A stretch of 64,000 nucleotides of DNA. Origin: Desmospora profundinema (GTDB lineage Bacteria; Bacillota; Bacilli; Thermoactinomycetales; DSM-45169). Positions 34,454-45,349 of the stretch are shown here, piece by piece. The stretch lies in assembly GCF_031454155.1 (NCBI RefSeq), contig NZ_JAVDQG010000001.1, positions 186,001 through 250,000 of the forward strand, read 5' to 3'. Position 1 is the stretch's first letter. Each line of letters begins with the position of its first letter. Below the pieces are notes generated by a model. It was not told the origin of the DNA and made no database searches. It was given only the letters and a program-made list of their open reading frames with translations. Position numbers and translations under genes: made by a program.

Positions 34454-36676
34454 TTGTCGAAAATCCGCGTATACGAGTACGCTAAAAAAATGAATATGAG
34501 TAGTAAGGAAGTTTTGACCATCTTGAAACGGATGGATATGGATGTCAACAACCACATGAGCGTCATGACCGACGACATGGTAAAGCAAGTGGAAAAATTC
34601 TTCAAAGATGTGAAGCAGGGGGCGGAGAAAACGAATACGAAAACGAAAACAGCAACCGAGACGAAACAGCAAGAGAGAAAACCTCGGGAAGGCCAGGGGA
34701 ATCGGCAGACACAAGGTCAAGGAAATCGACAGACGCAAGGCCAAGGAAACCGACAAGCACGCGGGAAAAAAGGGCCCGGTGCCGATAATCGGGGAAAAGG
34801 CGCCAATAACAAAGGAGCCAACAATAAAGGTGGCGGCAACTTCCGCGGCAAGCGCGGCGGACGTGATCGCCGTGGCGGTCGCAGAGGCGGACGGGGCAAT
34901 CAAGCGCCGAAGCAAGCGCCGGTACTGCCGACTCAGATTGAAGTGACCGGTCCGATAACCGTGAGCGACTTGGCCAAACTCTTGCGCCGGGAAGCGTCGG
35001 AGTTAATCAAAAAGTTGATGGGATTGGGCACCATGGCCACCATCAATCAGGAAATCGACGTCGATACGATTATCCTGGTGGCCGGTGAATTTGGAGCCAA
35101 AGTGGAGTACAAAGAGATTATCGATGAATCGGCCTTTGAAGAGCAGGTGGAAGAGGATGCTCCTGAAGATTTGAAAGAGCGCCCTCCCGTGGTTACCATT
35201 ATGGGTCACGTCGACCACGGAAAAACCACATTGCTTGACACCATTCGTGAAACCAAAGTGACGGCCGGTGAAGCAGGCGGGATCACCCAGCACATTGGAG
35301 CGTATCAGGTAGAGATTAACGACAAAAAGATCACCTTTTTGGATACACCGGGACACGCGGCTTTTACCACCATGCGTGCTCGCGGTGCCGAAGTGACGGA
35401 TATCACGATTCTGGTGGTGGCGGCCGATGACGGTGTAATGCCCCAGACGGTGGAAGCAATCAATCATGCCAAGGCGGCAGAAGTGCCGATTATCGTGGCT
35501 GTTAACAAGATGGATAAGCCGGAAGCCAACCCTGATCGGGTGAAACAGCAACTAACCGAGCATGGGCTGGTACCGGAAGAATGGGGCGGCGATACGATCT
35601 TTGTACCGGTGTCCGCCGTAAAAGGGGAAGGCATTGAAGATCTGTTGGAAATGATTCTGCTGGTCTCTGAAGTACAGGAATACAAAGCCAACCCGGATAA
35701 ACGGGCCCGTGGGATCGTCATTGAGGCAGAGCTGGACAAAGGCCGGGGTGCCGTTGCCACCATTCTGGTGCAAAACGGAACGCTCCATATCGGGGATGCC
35801 GTAGTCGCCGGCAATTACTTCGGCAAAGTGCGGGCGATGGTGAATGACCGCGGCAAACGGGTGAAATCTGCCGGTCCTTCCACCCCGATCGAGATTTTGG
35901 GTTTGGCCGACGTTCCGGAAGCGGGAGATCCGTTCCTGGTGTTTGAAGATGAAAAGAAGGCCCGGGAAATCGCCGTCAAACGGAATGAAAAGAGACGCCA
36001 GGAGGAATGGGGAGCCAGCAGTCGCGTCACCCTGGATGATCTGTATAAACAAATCCGTGAAGGGGACGTGAAGGACCTTAACATCATCATTAAAGCAGAT
36101 GTGCAAGGTTCCGCGGAAGCGTTGCGCAGTTCTTTCGAAAAGATTGACGTGGAAGGGGTCCGGGTCAACATCATCCACTCCGGTGTAGGAGCGATTACTG
36201 AATCCGACGTCATTTTGGCATCGGCGTCCAATGCCATTATCGTGGGCTTCAATGTACGCCCCGAACCCAATGCCCGTGCCTCGGCGGAGCAGGAGAAAGT
36301 GGATGTCCGCCTGCACCGGGTGATTTACAATGCGATCGAAGAAATCGAGTCCGCCATGAAAGGGATGCTGGATCCCGTATTCCGGGAGCAGATGGTGGGT
36401 CGGGCCGAAGTCCGGCAAACGTTCAAGGTTTCCAAAGTGGGTACCATTGCCGGCTGCTATGTGACCGAGGGTAAAATCGTGCGTGACGCCAAGGCCCAGC
36501 TGATTCGAGACGGGGTCGTGATCCATGAAGGGGATCTTGATACACTGAAACGGTTTAAGGATGACGCCAAGGAAGTTTCCCAGGGCTATGAATGCGGCTT
36601 AACGTTGAAAGGCTACAACGATATCAAGGAAGGCGATGTCGTTGAAGTGTTTATCATGGAAGAAGTGGAACGGTGA
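34454..36676 (+). CDS. infB: Translation initiation factor IF-2
   Basis: The 740-residue GTPase brings initiator tRNA to the ribosome. The N-terminal IF2_N motif ([18 protein letters not shown]) leads into a basic, Gly/Asn/Arg-rich linker with three GQGNRQTQ-like repeats (about residues 80-145). A second IF2_N domain, the G domain ([21 protein letters not shown]) and C-terminal domains ending in [21 protein letters not shown] follow. TTG 34454, 5 bases after GGGGGTGA, gives the standard start [10 protein letters not shown]; upstream TTG 34436 and GTG 34445 are less likely. Confidence 0.97.
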   Translation: MSKIRVYEYAKKMNMSSKEVLTILKRMDMDVNNHMSVMTDDMVKQVEKFFKDVKQGAEKTNTKTKTATETKQQERKPREGQGNRQTQGQGNRQTQGQGNRQARGKKGPGADNRGKGANNKGANNKGGGNFRGKRGGRDRRGGRRGGRGNQAPKQAPVLPTQIEVTGPITVSDLAKLLRREASELIKKLMGLGTMATINQEIDVDTIILVAGEFGAKVEYKEIIDESAFEEQVEEDAPEDLKERPPVVTIMGHVDHGKTTLLDTIRETKVTAGEAGGITQHIGAYQVEINDKKITFLDTPGHAAFTTMRARGAEVTDITILVVAADDGVMPQTVEAINHAKAAEVPIIVAVNKMDKPEANPDRVKQQLTEHGLVPEEWGGDTIFVPVSAVKGEGIEDLLEMILLVSEVQEYKANPDKRARGIVIEAELDKGRGAVATILVQNGTLHIGDAVVAGNYFGKVRAMVNDRGKRVKSAGPSTPIEILGLADVPEAGDPFLVFEDEKKAREIAVKRNEKRRQEEWGASSRVTLDDLYKQIREGDVKDLNIIIKADVQGSAEALRSSFEKIDVEGVRVNIIHSGVGAITESDVILASASNAIIVGFNVRPEPNARASAEQEKVDVRLHRVIYNAIEEIESAMKGMLDPVFREQMVGRAEVRQTFKVSKVGTIAGCYVTEGKIVRDAKAQLIRDGVVIHEGDLDTLKRFKDDAKEVSQGYECGLTLKGYNDIKEGDVVEVFIMEEVER

Positions 36677-36963
36677 GCAAGATTGTGGTCGGCCTGCTGG
36701 AGTGCCGGTGCCGAGTCTGGGGTTCCACCTCGCTGAAGGACAAACGGAGAGCCGTCAAAAGCGGGCTCTCCCGAGTCCGTGGGCGGTTGGGTTTGTCCGC
36801 GGCGGAAGTGGGGGAACAGGATGATCGGCAGTGGGCACAAGTGGCAGTGACCGCGGTAAGCAATACCCGTGTATTGGTGGAAAAAGAATTAAAAGCGGCT
36901 CTCCACCTCTTGGAAGAGGTGGAAGGGTTGGAGATCATAGACGCCGAAATCACGTACCTGTGA
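36673..36963 (+). CDS. ylxP: DUF503 protein YlxP
   Basis: The 96-residue protein belongs to the DUF503/YlxP family: [45 protein letters not shown] and [28 protein letters not shown]. It starts with a GTG overlapping the infB stop by four bases, and rbfA follows. A role near ribosome assembly is inferred only from its fixed place between infB and rbfA; no activity is known to me. Confidence 0.9.
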   Translation: MSKIVVGLLECRCRVWGSTSLKDKRRAVKSGLSRVRGRLGLSAAEVGEQDDRQWAQVAVTAVSNTRVLVEKELKAALHLLEEVEGLEIIDAEITYL

Positions 36964-36995
36964 TGGTTGACGGAGGCGAGTAGGAGGTGTCGGCG

Positions 36996-37355
36996 ATGGC
37001 ACGCATTCGTGCGAGTCGTGTCGGCGAACAAGTGAAAAAAGTGCTGAGTCACGTATTGCAACAGGAAATGAAAGATCCCCGGATCGGGTTTGTCACGGTG
37101 ACGGCGGTTGAAATGAGCGGGGATCTGCAACAGGCCAAGGTGTTCATCAGTGTGCTGGGCGGGGCGGAACAGCGCGAACAAACCTTGGCAGGCCTGGAGA
37201 AAGCCAAAGGATTTTTACGCACGGAAATCGGGAGACGCATCCAACTGCGCCATACTCCGGAGTTGATTTTTAAGTTTGACGAGTCGATCGAACACGGGCA
37301 ACATATCTCCAAACTGCTGAAGGAAGTGAACCGGGATGACCGGGAATCGCAGTGA
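36996..37355 (+). CDS. rbfA: Ribosome-binding factor A
   Basis: The 119-residue KH-fold protein matures the 30S subunit by acting on the 5' end of 16S rRNA and helps cold growth. It has the family opening [49 protein letters not shown] and the [23 protein letters not shown] end. ATG 36996 lies 8 bases behind TAGGAGG. Its last 20 bases overlap nrnA, so the two are coupled. Confidence 0.96.
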   Translation: MARIRASRVGEQVKKVLSHVLQQEMKDPRIGFVTVTAVEMSGDLQQAKVFISVLGGAEQREQTLAGLEKAKGFLRTEIGRRIQLRHTPELIFKFDESIEHGQHISKLLKEVNRDDRESQ

Positions 37356-38328
37356 CGATTGGCAGCAGGCAGCCTTATTTCTAAAAGAGGGAACGCGATT
37401 CCTGGTGGTTTCACATGTTCACCCGGACGGGGACGCTATCGGTTCCACTCTGGCTGTCAAAGCGATTTTGGATTTTCTGGGGAAGGAATCAGGTTTGACC
37501 AACGAATCCCCCGTTCCCTCCAAATTTCGGTTTCTGCCGGGGAGTGAGGCGGTGGTGCCGCCGCAAAATTTGGATGGATTCGCGTTTGACCGGGTTGTCG
37601 CTGTCGATGTGGCCGACCGAGGGCGGATGGGGGCGGTTTGGGAGCATATTACCGCCGATATCCCACTCCTCAATATTGATCACCATCCCACCAATGATCG
37701 GTTTGGGACGGTCAATTTGGTGGTGGAGGATGCAGCGGCTACCACCCAGATTCTGTTTCATTTGGCACGGAAACTGGATGTACCGTTTGATCGTGCCCTG
37801 GCCATTCCCTTGTATACCGGTTTGCTGACGGATACCGGCGGTTTCCGTTACTCCAACACCAATCCCGAGGTCATGGAGATGGCGGCTGCCTTATTGCGGC
37901 ACGGGGTGGATGCGGGGCAGATTGCCGAGCGGGTGATGGAAACCCTCACCCGGGGACAGTTGGCCATCCTGCAGCGAGCCCTGTCCGATCTGCAGTTCAC
38001 ATCAGACGGACGCGTTGGCTGGATTTGGTTGACATGTCGTGATTTGGAGGAAGCCGAGGCGGAAGAGGACGACTTGGACGGAATTGTCAATTATGCCCGA
38101 AACGTGGCTGGAGTGGACGTGGGGATTTTGTTTCGAGAGACCGAAGCGGGGAATGTGAAAGTGAGTCTTCGTTCCCGGGAAATCGTCGACGTGGCCGCCC
38201 TGGCCCATTCCTTTGGCGGGGGCGGCCACGCCCGTGCCGCGGGATGCACGTTGTCGGGGAGCCGTGAAGAGGTGGAAAGTCAGTTGCTGGAGAAAGTGAT
38301 GGCCTCCCTGGAGCAGGGGGGAGACTGA
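37336..38328 (+). CDS. nrnA: Oligoribonuclease / pAp phosphatase NrnA
   Basis: The 330-residue DHH-DHHA1 enzyme degrades nano-RNA from its end and removes phosphate from pAp. It shows [22 protein letters not shown], the namesake [10 protein letters not shown] and the C-terminal DHHA1 glycine motif [12 protein letters not shown]. These contain the manganese ligands of the family. The gene overlaps rbfA and shares bases with the truB start (TGATG), so it is read within the infB-truB run. Cytoplasmic. Confidence 0.95.
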   Translation: MTGNRSDDWQQAALFLKEGTRFLVVSHVHPDGDAIGSTLAVKAILDFLGKESGLTNESPVPSKFRFLPGSEAVVPPQNLDGFAFDRVVAVDVADRGRMGAVWEHITADIPLLNIDHHPTNDRFGTVNLVVEDAAATTQILFHLARKLDVPFDRALAIPLYTGLLTDTGGFRYSNTNPEVMEMAAALLRHGVDAGQIAERVMETLTRGQLAILQRALSDLQFTSDGRVGWIWLTCRDLEEAEAEEDDLDGIVNYARNVAGVDVGILFRETEAGNVKVSLRSREIVDVAALAHSFGGGGHARAAGCTLSGSREEVESQLLEKVMASLEQGGD

Positions 38329-39236
38329 TGCTGCATGGTGTTTTACCGGTAAATAAACCAAACGGCATGACTTCTCACGATGTGGTTTCCCAGGTGCGTC
38401 GACTTACCCGTCAAAAGCGGATTGGACATACCGGAACGCTGGATCCGGAAGTAAAAGGGGTTCTTCCTCTCTGTCTCGGACAGGCTACCCGGATTGTGGA
38501 GAACGTTCAGGAGATGCCGAAACGGTACCGCGGTTCACTGGTCCTGGGTGTCGCCACGGATACCGAGGATCAGACCGGTCGGGTGATCGAGGAAGCGGAG
38601 GTGGGGCCCCTCAGCCTGGAGCACGTGGATGATGTGTTGCGCCGATTTGTAGGGAAGATCCATCAAACTCCGCCCATGTATTCCGCTGTTAAGGTTGGCG
38701 GCAAACGCCTTTACGAATGGGCCAGGGAAGGCGTAGAGGTGGAACGTCCCACCCGGGAAGTGGTGATCCATCAATTGGAGCGCGTCGGGTTTGAACCGGG
38801 TGATCGGCCGCGCTTGGACCTGGATGTATGGTGTTCCAAAGGAACCTATGTGCGCACCCTCTTTGTCGATATCGGACGGGAACTGGGGGCACCTGCCCAT
38901 CTGTCCGCATTAGTAAGAACACAGAGCGGGCCGTTTTCCCTACACGATTCCTGGTCATTGGAAGCATTGGAGAAAGTGGCGGAACAGGGAGATTGGAACA
39001 AGGTTTTAGTAAGTATCGGAGAGACCCTGTCCCATCTGCCGGCGGTGACGGTTACCGATGCAGACCGGAAACGGGTGGAAAACGGCGTTCCGCTTCCCTG
39101 GAACGGGAAACCGCTGGGAGCGGAGCCTGGAACCCGGTTTCGGATACTGACAGAATCCGGTCAATGTTGCGCGTTGTACCGCTTAATGGAAGATCAACCG
39201 GTCCTGAAGCCGGAAAAAGTGTTTCGGGTTAGGTGA
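38328..39236 (+). CDS. truB: tRNA pseudouridine-55 synthase
   Basis: The 302-residue enzyme converts U55 of the tRNA T-loop to pseudouridine. It has GVLPVNKPNGMTSHDVVSQVR, the catalytic segment GHTGTLDPEVKGVLPLCLG with the active Asp, YRGSLVLGVATDTEDQTG and a C-terminal PUA-like region (about 235-300). The ATG overlaps the nrnA stop by one base, and the ribF region overlaps its own stop. Confidence 0.97.
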   Translation: MLHGVLPVNKPNGMTSHDVVSQVRRLTRQKRIGHTGTLDPEVKGVLPLCLGQATRIVENVQEMPKRYRGSLVLGVATDTEDQTGRVIEEAEVGPLSLEHVDDVLRRFVGKIHQTPPMYSAVKVGGKRLYEWAREGVEVERPTREVVIHQLERVGFEPGDRPRLDLDVWCSKGTYVRTLFVDIGRELGAPAHLSALVRTQSGPFSLHDSWSLEALEKVAEQGDWNKVLVSIGETLSHLPAVTVTDADRKRVENGVPLPWNGKPLGAEPGTRFRILTESGQCCALYRLMEDQPVLKPEKVFRVR

Positions 39237-39241
39237 AGCTG

Positions 39242-40198
39242 ATGAAAACCATTCATTTGTCCCATCCCCATATTCCTGTTCCAGACGCAGCGCTTTCCAT
39301 GGCGATCGGTTATTTTGACGGTGTTCACCTAGGACACCAGGCTGTCATTCAGCGGGCCGTTCAAATGGGAAAATCATTAAATGCACAGACAGCAGTGATG
39401 ACATTTGATCCCCATCCCCGTGAAGTGTTGGGGAAGGGCGGGGTTACCGACTATCTGACACCCCTTTCCGAAAAGCTGGAGCAGTTTAGCTGCCTGGGTG
39501 TGGACCGGGTCTATGTGATGCGGTTTGACCGGGAGTTTGCCGCCAAAACTAAAGAAGCGTTCGTTCGGGATGTCTTACTCCCGCTGAATGTCCGCGGAGT
39601 GGCTGTCGGCTTCAATTTTAACTTTGGCCGTGGTGCGGAAGGTAAACCCGATGATCTCTCCCGTTTGGGAGAAGGTCGGATCCAGGTGGAGGTGGTGGGT
39701 CCGGTGGACCGAATCGGTCTTCCTGTATCCAGCACCCGCCTGCGGCAGACACTGGATGAGGGACGGGTTGAGGAGGCCGCTACGATTCTGGGGCGCCCGT
39801 ATTCCCTAGCCGGACGGGTGGTCGAGGGGGACCGGATCGGACGGACGATCGGCTATCCCACCGCCAATCTGTCATTGGAAGAACCGTACCGGATTCCCGC
39901 CACAGGGGTTTATGTGGTGGAGGTGTTACGGGGAGAGGCGACATTGGCCGGCATGATGAATGTGGGTTATCGGCCCACCTTCACCGATTCGGATCCTTCC
40001 CTGCGTCTGGAAGTCCATCTGTTTGACTTTTCAGGAGACCTGTACGGGGAAGAGTTGAAGGTGGCGTTTCTCCACCGTTTACGGGGGGAAGAACGGTTTG
40101 GATCGGTAGAGGGATTGATGGACCAGTTGCGAACCGATGAAAAAAATGCCCGCGTCTGGTTATCCCGGCAAAGGGGAGAGTCCTCATTTACTTCTTAA
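39242..40198 (+). CDS. ribF: Bifunctional riboflavin kinase / FAD synthetase
   Basis: The 318-residue enzyme phosphorylates riboflavin to FMN and adenylates it to FAD. The N-terminal nucleotidyltransferase shows AIGYFDGVHLGHQAVI and MTFDPHPREVL. The C-terminal kinase domain shows GRVVEGDRIGRTIGYPTANL and YGEELKVAFLHRLRGEERF. ATG 39242 is chosen, 5 bases behind AGGTGA; the GTG overlapping the truB stop at 39233 is the alternative. It ends the nusA-ribF run. Confidence 0.97.
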   Translation: MKTIHLSHPHIPVPDAALSMAIGYFDGVHLGHQAVIQRAVQMGKSLNAQTAVMTFDPHPREVLGKGGVTDYLTPLSEKLEQFSCLGVDRVYVMRFDREFAAKTKEAFVRDVLLPLNVRGVAVGFNFNFGRGAEGKPDDLSRLGEGRIQVEVVGPVDRIGLPVSSTRLRQTLDEGRVEEAATILGRPYSLAGRVVEGDRIGRTIGYPTANLSLEEPYRIPATGVYVVEVLRGEATLAGMMNVGYRPTFTDSDPSLRLEVHLFDFSGDLYGEELKVAFLHRLRGEERFGSVEGLMDQLRTDEKNARVWLSRQRGESSFTS

Positions 40199-40358
40199 TG
40201 GAATTTATGCTATACTGTTTGGGAATCAGAGGGGCCGCCAACTGTAGCGGTCCCCTTTGATGAGGCGGGGCATTCCCGCACAACCCTGGCTCGGAGAATC
40301 GACAGCCTCGACGATTGCCTGGGCTACGGGGGTTTTTGAAGACAGGAGGTGAACGTCG
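40188..40358 (+). promoter_or_regulatory. Promoter and structured leader of rpsO
   Basis: TTACTT (40188-40193) and TATACT (40211-40216) are 17 bases apart, overlapping the ribF end. The leader of about 135 bases can fold GGGGCCGC / GCGGTCCCC and further GC-rich stems before the ribosome site. Leaders with multi-helix folds at this place bind S15 and repress its own translation in Geobacillus and others. Autoregulation here is inferred. Confidence 0.55.
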
Positions 40359-40628
40359 ATGAGCTTGTCCCTGGAACGGAAACAGGAGATCATCAACGAG
40401 TTTAAGACCCATGAAAACGATACGGGGTCTCCGGAAGTGCAAATTGCAATCTTGACCACGCGGATTAACGAGTTGAACGAGCATCTGCGTGAGCACAAGA
40501 AAGATCACCACTCCCGCCGCGGGCTTCTGAAGATGGTCGGGCAACGCCGTAACTTGCTCAACTACCTGAAGAAGAATGATATTGCGCGGTACCGGGCATT
40601 GATCGGAAAACTGGGTTTGCGCCGGTAA
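40359..40628 (+). CDS. rpsO: 30S ribosomal protein S15
   Basis: The 89-residue helical protein binds the three-way junction of 16S rRNA and nucleates the platform of the 30S subunit. It has the full family sequence: [61 protein letters not shown]. The ATG follows CAGGAGGTGA. A strong terminator separates it from pnp; rpsO-pnp adjacency is nearly universal in bacteria. Confidence 0.98.
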   Translation: MSLSLERKQEIINEFKTHENDTGSPEVQIAILTTRINELNEHLREHKKDHHSRRGLLKMVGQRRNLLNYLKKNDIARYRALIGKLGLRR

Positions 40629-40635
40629 CACGAAC

Positions 40636-40661
40636 AAAGCGGGGATATCCCCCGCTTTTTT
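40636..40661 (+). terminator. Terminator between rpsO and pnp
   Basis: AAAGCGGGG and CCCCGCTTT flank ATATC and are followed by six Ts. Partial read-through probably feeds pnp. Confidence 0.92.
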
Positions 40662-40794
40662 CAGTAGAACCGCCGGATTCTACATATTTTCTCCCTCATT
40701 TTTTCCATGGGGTTGTAACCAGGCGGGGGAAGGAAATACTGGAGTGGTAGAGAAGTGTACATGTGTCTTTCACGAGAGGAGGATATGCAGCGAG

Positions 40795-42894
40795 ATGGAA
40801 CCAACCATTTATGAAACGACTCTGGCGGGCCGCAAGCTGACCCTGGAATTTGGGAAGTACGCCCAGCAAGCCAATGGTGCCGTGTTTGTCCGCTATGGTG
40901 ATACGGCAGTGCTGGCGACGGCGACAGCCTCCAATGAGCCCAAGGATTTGCCCTTTTTCCCTCTGACTGTCAACTATGAAGAGCGGCTGTACGCAGTTGG
41001 GAAAATCCCGGGTGGATTCATCAAGCGGGAAGGGCGGCCCAGCGAGAAAGCGGTCTTGACCAGTCGGCTGATTGACCGGCCGATCCGGCCTCTGTTTCCG
41101 GACGGTTTTCGCAATGAAGTACAGGTGATCACCACGGTGATGTCCGTCGATCAGGACTGTTCGACGGAAGTGGCAGCTATGATCGGTGCTTCCGCGGCTT
41201 TATCGATTTCCGACATTCCCTTTGCAGGTCCTATTGCCGGTGTGATTGTGGGCCGGGTTGAGGGAGAGCTGGTGCTCAACCCCACGGTAGAGGAAATGGA
41301 AAAAAGCGATCTTCACTTGGTGGTGGCCGGAACCAAAGACGGTGTCAACATGGTGGAAGCCGGGGCGGATGAAATCCCGGAGGAGAGCATGTTGGAAGCG
41401 ATTCTGTTCGGTCATGAAGCGATCAAGGAGATGGTCGCTTTCCAGGAGACGATTGTGGAACAAATCGGTGCGGAAAAGATCCAGCCGCAATTGCACGAGG
41501 TGGACCCCGAATTGGACAGTCGTGTGCGGGAGCTGGCTGTCACCCCGATGGTGGAAGCGGCGCAGGTGGTGGAAAAGCATGCCCGCCAGGAAGCCATCGA
41601 CCGGGTGAAGGAACAGGTGCTGGAGCAGCTGGCGGAAGAGTATCCCGATGAGGATCGGGAAGCGGAAATCAGAGAGATATTGGATACGGTCCTGAAAGAA
41701 GAAGTTCGCCGGATGATCGTGGTGGAGAAAAAGCGTCCGGACGGGCGATCTCCCGATGAGATCCGTGCTTTATCCAGCGAAGTGGGGATCTTGCCCCGCA
41801 CCCACGGTTCCGGCCTGTTTAAGCGCGGGCAAACCCAGGTGTTGACCGCCTGCACATTGGGGGCCTTGGGAGACGTTCAAATATTGGACGGGCTGGATCT
41901 AGAGGAATCCAAACGGTTTATGCATCACTACAATTTCCCCCCCTTTAGCGTCGGGGAAGCCAGGCCCATCCGAGGACCGGGACGACGGGAAGTGGGACAC
42001 GGCGCGCTGGGTGAACGGGCGCTGGAGCCGATCATTCCATCGGAGGATGAGTTCCCTTACACGATCCGTCTCGTTTCCGAAGTGTTGGAATCCAACGGCT
42101 CCACTTCCCAGGCGAGCATTTGTGCTTCCACTTTGGCCCTGATGGATGCAGGCGTCCCGATCCACTCACCCGTAGCGGGGATTGCGATGGGTTTGGTGAA
42201 AGAAGGGGACCGAGTTACGGTGCTCACGGATATCCAGGGGATGGAAGACCACTTGGGTGATATGGACTTTAAAGTGGCCGGCACACCCAAAGGGGTGACT
42301 GCCTTGCAGATGGATATCAAGATCGAGGAAATTGATCGCGGCGTGCTGGAGGAAGCCCTGGCTCAAGCCCATCGTGCCCGGTTGCTGCTTTTGGAGAACA
42401 TGCAGGCGGCAATCAAAGAACCGCGTAAGGAACTCTCCCCTTATGCGCCCAAAATTCTCACCTTGCGCATCCATCCCGATAAGATTCGCGATGTGATCGG
42501 TCCCAGTGGCCGCATGATCAACAAGATTATCGATGAGACCGGCGTAAAGATCGACATTGAACAAGACGGACGGGTGTTTATCGCTTCCACCGATCCTTCC
42601 CAAAACCAACGGGCCAAACAGATAATCGAAGATTTGGTAAGGGAAGTGGTGGTGGGGGAGATCTACACCGGTACCGTCAAGCGGGTGGAGAAGTATGGGG
42701 CGTTTGTGGAAGTGCTCCCGGGGAAAGAAGGATTGGTCCATATTTCCCAACTGGATCAAAACCGGGTCAACAAAGTGACGGATGTAGTCAATCTGGGAGA
42801 CAGTATCTTGGTCAAAGTGACGGAGATCGATAACCAGGGTCGGATCAACCTTTCCCGTAAAGCGGTCCTGAAGGACCAATCTACTGCCACCTAA
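40795..42894 (+). CDS. pnp: Polyribonucleotide nucleotidyltransferase
   Basis: The 699-residue phosphorolytic 3'-5' exoribonuclease has two RNase PH domains ([32 protein letters not shown]; then [19 protein letters not shown]). A helical linker lies between them, followed by a KH domain ([30 protein letters not shown]) and an S1 domain ([31 protein letters not shown]). It degrades mRNA as a trimer. ATG 40795 gives the usual [12 protein letters not shown] start, although the AGGAGG site lies 12 bases away, longer than normal. Confidence 0.97.
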   Translation: MEPTIYETTLAGRKLTLEFGKYAQQANGAVFVRYGDTAVLATATASNEPKDLPFFPLTVNYEERLYAVGKIPGGFIKREGRPSEKAVLTSRLIDRPIRPLFPDGFRNEVQVITTVMSVDQDCSTEVAAMIGASAALSISDIPFAGPIAGVIVGRVEGELVLNPTVEEMEKSDLHLVVAGTKDGVNMVEAGADEIPEESMLEAILFGHEAIKEMVAFQETIVEQIGAEKIQPQLHEVDPELDSRVRELAVTPMVEAAQVVEKHARQEAIDRVKEQVLEQLAEEYPDEDREAEIREILDTVLKEEVRRMIVVEKKRPDGRSPDEIRALSSEVGILPRTHGSGLFKRGQTQVLTACTLGALGDVQILDGLDLEESKRFMHHYNFPPFSVGEARPIRGPGRREVGHGALGERALEPIIPSEDEFPYTIRLVSEVLESNGSTSQASICASTLALMDAGVPIHSPVAGIAMGLVKEGDRVTVLTDIQGMEDHLGDMDFKVAGTPKGVTALQMDIKIEEIDRGVLEEALAQAHRARLLLLENMQAAIKEPRKELSPYAPKILTLRIHPDKIRDVIGPSGRMINKIIDETGVKIDIEQDGRVFIASTDPSQNQRAKQIIEDLVREVVVGEIYTGTVKRVEKYGAFVEVLPGKEGLVHISQLDQNRVNKVTDVVNLGDSILVKVTEIDNQGRINLSRKAVLKDQSTAT

Positions 42895-42922
42895 CCGTTT
42901 TTCCGGTCTGGTTCGGGCGAGA

Positions 42923-42953
42923 AAAAGAGTCAGAGCGATCTGCCTCTTTTTTT
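42923..42953 (+). terminator. Terminator after pnp
   Basis: AAAGAG-CAGA pairs with TCTG-CTCTTT (one mismatch) around GCGA and is followed by TTTTTTTG. Confidence 0.85.
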
Positions 42954-43049
42954 GTTTTTCTATCAGCTGTGAACCCGCTCCATGCTCCTTGTATAGGAAT
43001 GTTTTCCCGTGCATAAGTTAGTCTTAATTACGAAAGGTGTGGGGAAAAC

Positions 43050-44027
43050 ATGAAACATGGATGGAGAAAACGGTGGTTGTTGCTGGCTGTTCCGGTGATC
43101 GGACTCATCTTGTATATGCCGTCTGTTACGGCTTATGTAACATCGGTAAAGAATGGTGCCAGTGAGCCGGTGTTTCAACAGGATGTCTTGCGGCAATGGA
43201 TTGAAAAAGAAGCGGATAAACGGGATGAACCGCCTCGTGACGCCCGCTTGGATACGACCTGGAAGGCGATTCCCGGTTACGCGGGGTTGAAGATGGATCG
43301 GGAAGCCACTTATCGTTTGGCCAAAAAAAGAGGGGAAGAACGGCCCACCCATTGGATCGTGAAGGAGATCCAGCCCAAGGTGTCTCTATCCGATTTAGGG
43401 GTCCACCCCATCTATCGGGGGAATGAATACAAACCGATGGCGGCGCTGATGATCAATGTGGCCTGGGGAACGGAACACTTGCCGGCGATGTTGGAGATCT
43501 TGGAACGGGAAGGGGTGAAGGCCACCTTTTTTTTGGATGGATCCTGGCTGGACAAGCATCCTGCGGAGGCCCGCCGCTTATTGGAAAAGGGTCACGATGT
43601 GGGCAACCATGCCTATTCCCATCCATTGATGAGCAAGTTGGGAGCTCCGGCAATCCGGCAGGAGATCGAAAAAACGGAAAAACGGATTCGTGCACTTGGC
43701 GTTCACTCCCGTTATTTTGCACCGCCGGCGGGGGACTTTAATGCACAAGTGGTAAACGAAGCTCACCGGCTAGGGATGAAAACGGTTTTATGGACGGTGG
43801 ATACCGTTGATTGGAAGCCTTCTTCTTCGTCCGAATGGATGGTAGATCGGATCCGAAGAGGGATCGGCAACGGTTCGTTAGTGTTGATGCATCCGACCGA
43901 TCGAACAGTGGTTGCGTTGCCCAAAATTATAAGCACGATTAAGGAAAAAGGATTAAAACTGGGTACGGTGGGCCAAGTTCTTTCATCCAAACGGGTGGAA
44001 CAAGTTGAGCCCGTCCCGGGCTTTTGA
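43050..44027 (+). CDS. ylxY: YlxY-type polysaccharide deacetylase-like sporulation protein
   Basis: The 325-residue protein has an N-terminal membrane anchor or signal (LLLAVPVIGLILYMPSVTAYV) and a NodB domain (about 125-310). The metal-binding histidines are present (GNHAYSHPLM), but the first motif, normally TFDDG, reads MINVAWG, so the catalytic base Asp and the metal Asp are both replaced. This fits YlxY, which may be a non-catalytic relative. It acts outside the mother-cell membrane by inference. The location between pnp and mlpA is conserved in Bacillus. Confidence 0.9.
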   Translation: MKHGWRKRWLLLAVPVIGLILYMPSVTAYVTSVKNGASEPVFQQDVLRQWIEKEADKRDEPPRDARLDTTWKAIPGYAGLKMDREATYRLAKKRGEERPTHWIVKEIQPKVSLSDLGVHPIYRGNEYKPMAALMINVAWGTEHLPAMLEILEREGVKATFFLDGSWLDKHPAEARRLLEKGHDVGNHAYSHPLMSKLGAPAIRQEIEKTEKRIRALGVHSRYFAPPAGDFNAQVVNEAHRLGMKTVLWTVDTVDWKPSSSSEWMVDRIRRGIGNGSLVLMHPTDRTVVALPKIISTIKEKGLKLGTVGQVLSSKRVEQVEPVPGF

Positions 44028-44092
44028 TATATTGGGGATACTTCTCGGAAAATCCTTACAGTTAAAATGGACGGGGAAGGGGGAGATGCCGG

Positions 44093-45349
44093 GTGATAGA
44101 TAAACATACCTTGCCCAATGGGATTCGGGTGGTGGCGGAACAGATTCCCCACGTTCGATCCGTGGCTATCGGACTCTGGATTGGTACCGGATCCCGACAT
44201 GAGTCAGCGGAAACCAACGGAATATCCCATTTCTTCGAGCACATGATGTTTAAAGGGACAAAGAGACGAACAGCCCGGCAACTGGCGGACACCTTCGACG
44301 AGATCGGCGGTCAAGTGAACGCGTTCACATCGAAGGAATTGACCTGCTATTATGCCAAAGTGTTGGATCAACATTTGAATGTCGCCTTGGATGTATTGTC
44401 CGATATGTTTTTCCAATCCGTTCTCCATCCGGAAGACATAAAAAAAGAGCGGAAGGTGATTGAGGAGGAGATCCGGATGGTGGAGGACACGCCGGACGAT
44501 ATTGTTCATGATTGGCTGTCTCAGGCAGCGATGGCGCGCCACTCGCTGGGCTTTCCGATCCTGGGCAGTATTGATAACCTTCGCCGCTTTGACCAAGAGG
44601 CATTGCTTTCGTTTCAGGAAAAATATTATACATCTGATCGGCTGGTGATCGCCTTGGCCGGGCATCTGCCCGACAATTACCTGGAGCAGGTTGCCGATTT
44701 TTTTGCTTCATGGACAAGCCGTCGCGAAGATGTCGGGTCTATCATACCGGAATTTACCGCAGGCGTGATCCATCGCAAGAAAGAGACGGAGCAGACACAT
44801 ATTTGCCTGGGTCTCCCAGGGTTATCCATCCGAGACCCCCGTATTTATTCTCTCATCTTGCTTAATAATCTGGTGGGAGGAAACATGAGTTCCCGTCTGT
44901 TTCAGGAAGTGCGTGAAGAGCGGGGGCTTGCCTATTCGGTCTACTCGTATCACAGCGCTTACCGGGACGGTGGCTTATTTACTTTGTACGCTGGAACCGG
45001 GCACGGACAGGCCAACCAAGTGTTGGACCTTCTGTTTCGAATCCTGGATGAGGTTAGGCAGACGGGTGTGACGGAGGAAGAGTTAAGAAAAGGGAAAGAA
45101 CAGTTGAAAGGCAGCTTAATGATGAGCCTGGAGAGCACCAACAACCGAATGAGCCGACTGGGCAAAAATGAGTTGCTCCTGGGCAAGCACCGCTCTCTTG
45201 ACGAGATCGTGGACGAGGTGGAGTCCTTGACACGGCAAGATCTCCTGGAGACGGCCCAATCGATTTTTTCCAACCCGACGGCGTTGTCGGTTATTTCCCC
45301 GGATGGTACGGTCCCGTCTGCCTATAGGAGGGATGCACTTGTTGTTTGA
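44093..45349 (+). CDS. mlpA: M16-family zinc protease MlpA (YmxG)
   Basis: The 418-residue cytoplasmic protease has the inverted zinc motif HFFEH (His46, Glu49, His50) with the distal Glu in ERKVIEEEIRM. The second M16 half carries RGLAYSVYSYHSAY. M16 enzymes degrade peptides inside a closed chamber. The gene starts with GTG behind GGGGGAG and overlaps dut by 11 bases. The order ylxY-mlpA matches B. subtilis. Confidence 0.95.
   Translation: MIDKHTLPNGIRVVAEQIPHVRSVAIGLWIGTGSRHESAETNGISHFFEHMMFKGTKRRTARQLADTFDEIGGQVNAFTSKELTCYYAKVLDQHLNVALDVLSDMFFQSVLHPEDIKKERKVIEEEIRMVEDTPDDIVHDWLSQAAMARHSLGFPILGSIDNLRRFDQEALLSFQEKYYTSDRLVIALAGHLPDNYLEQVADFFASWTSRREDVGSIIPEFTAGVIHRKKETEQTHICLGLPGLSIRDPRIYSLILLNNLVGGNMSSRLFQEVREERGLAYSVYSYHSAYRDGGLFTLYAGTGHGQANQVLDLLFRILDEVRQTGVTEEELRKGKEQLKGSLMMSLESTNNRMSRLGKNELLLGKHRSLDEIVDEVESLTRQDLLETAQSIFSNPTALSVISPDGTVPSAYRRDALVV

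Noticed and set aside
40785-40814. Nine-codon frame (ATG) overlapping the pnp start, next to AGGAGG
   Set aside because: The ribosome site is only two bases from this ATG, too close for use. It probably serves pnp, whose spacing is unusually long; a regulatory minipeptide cannot be shown.
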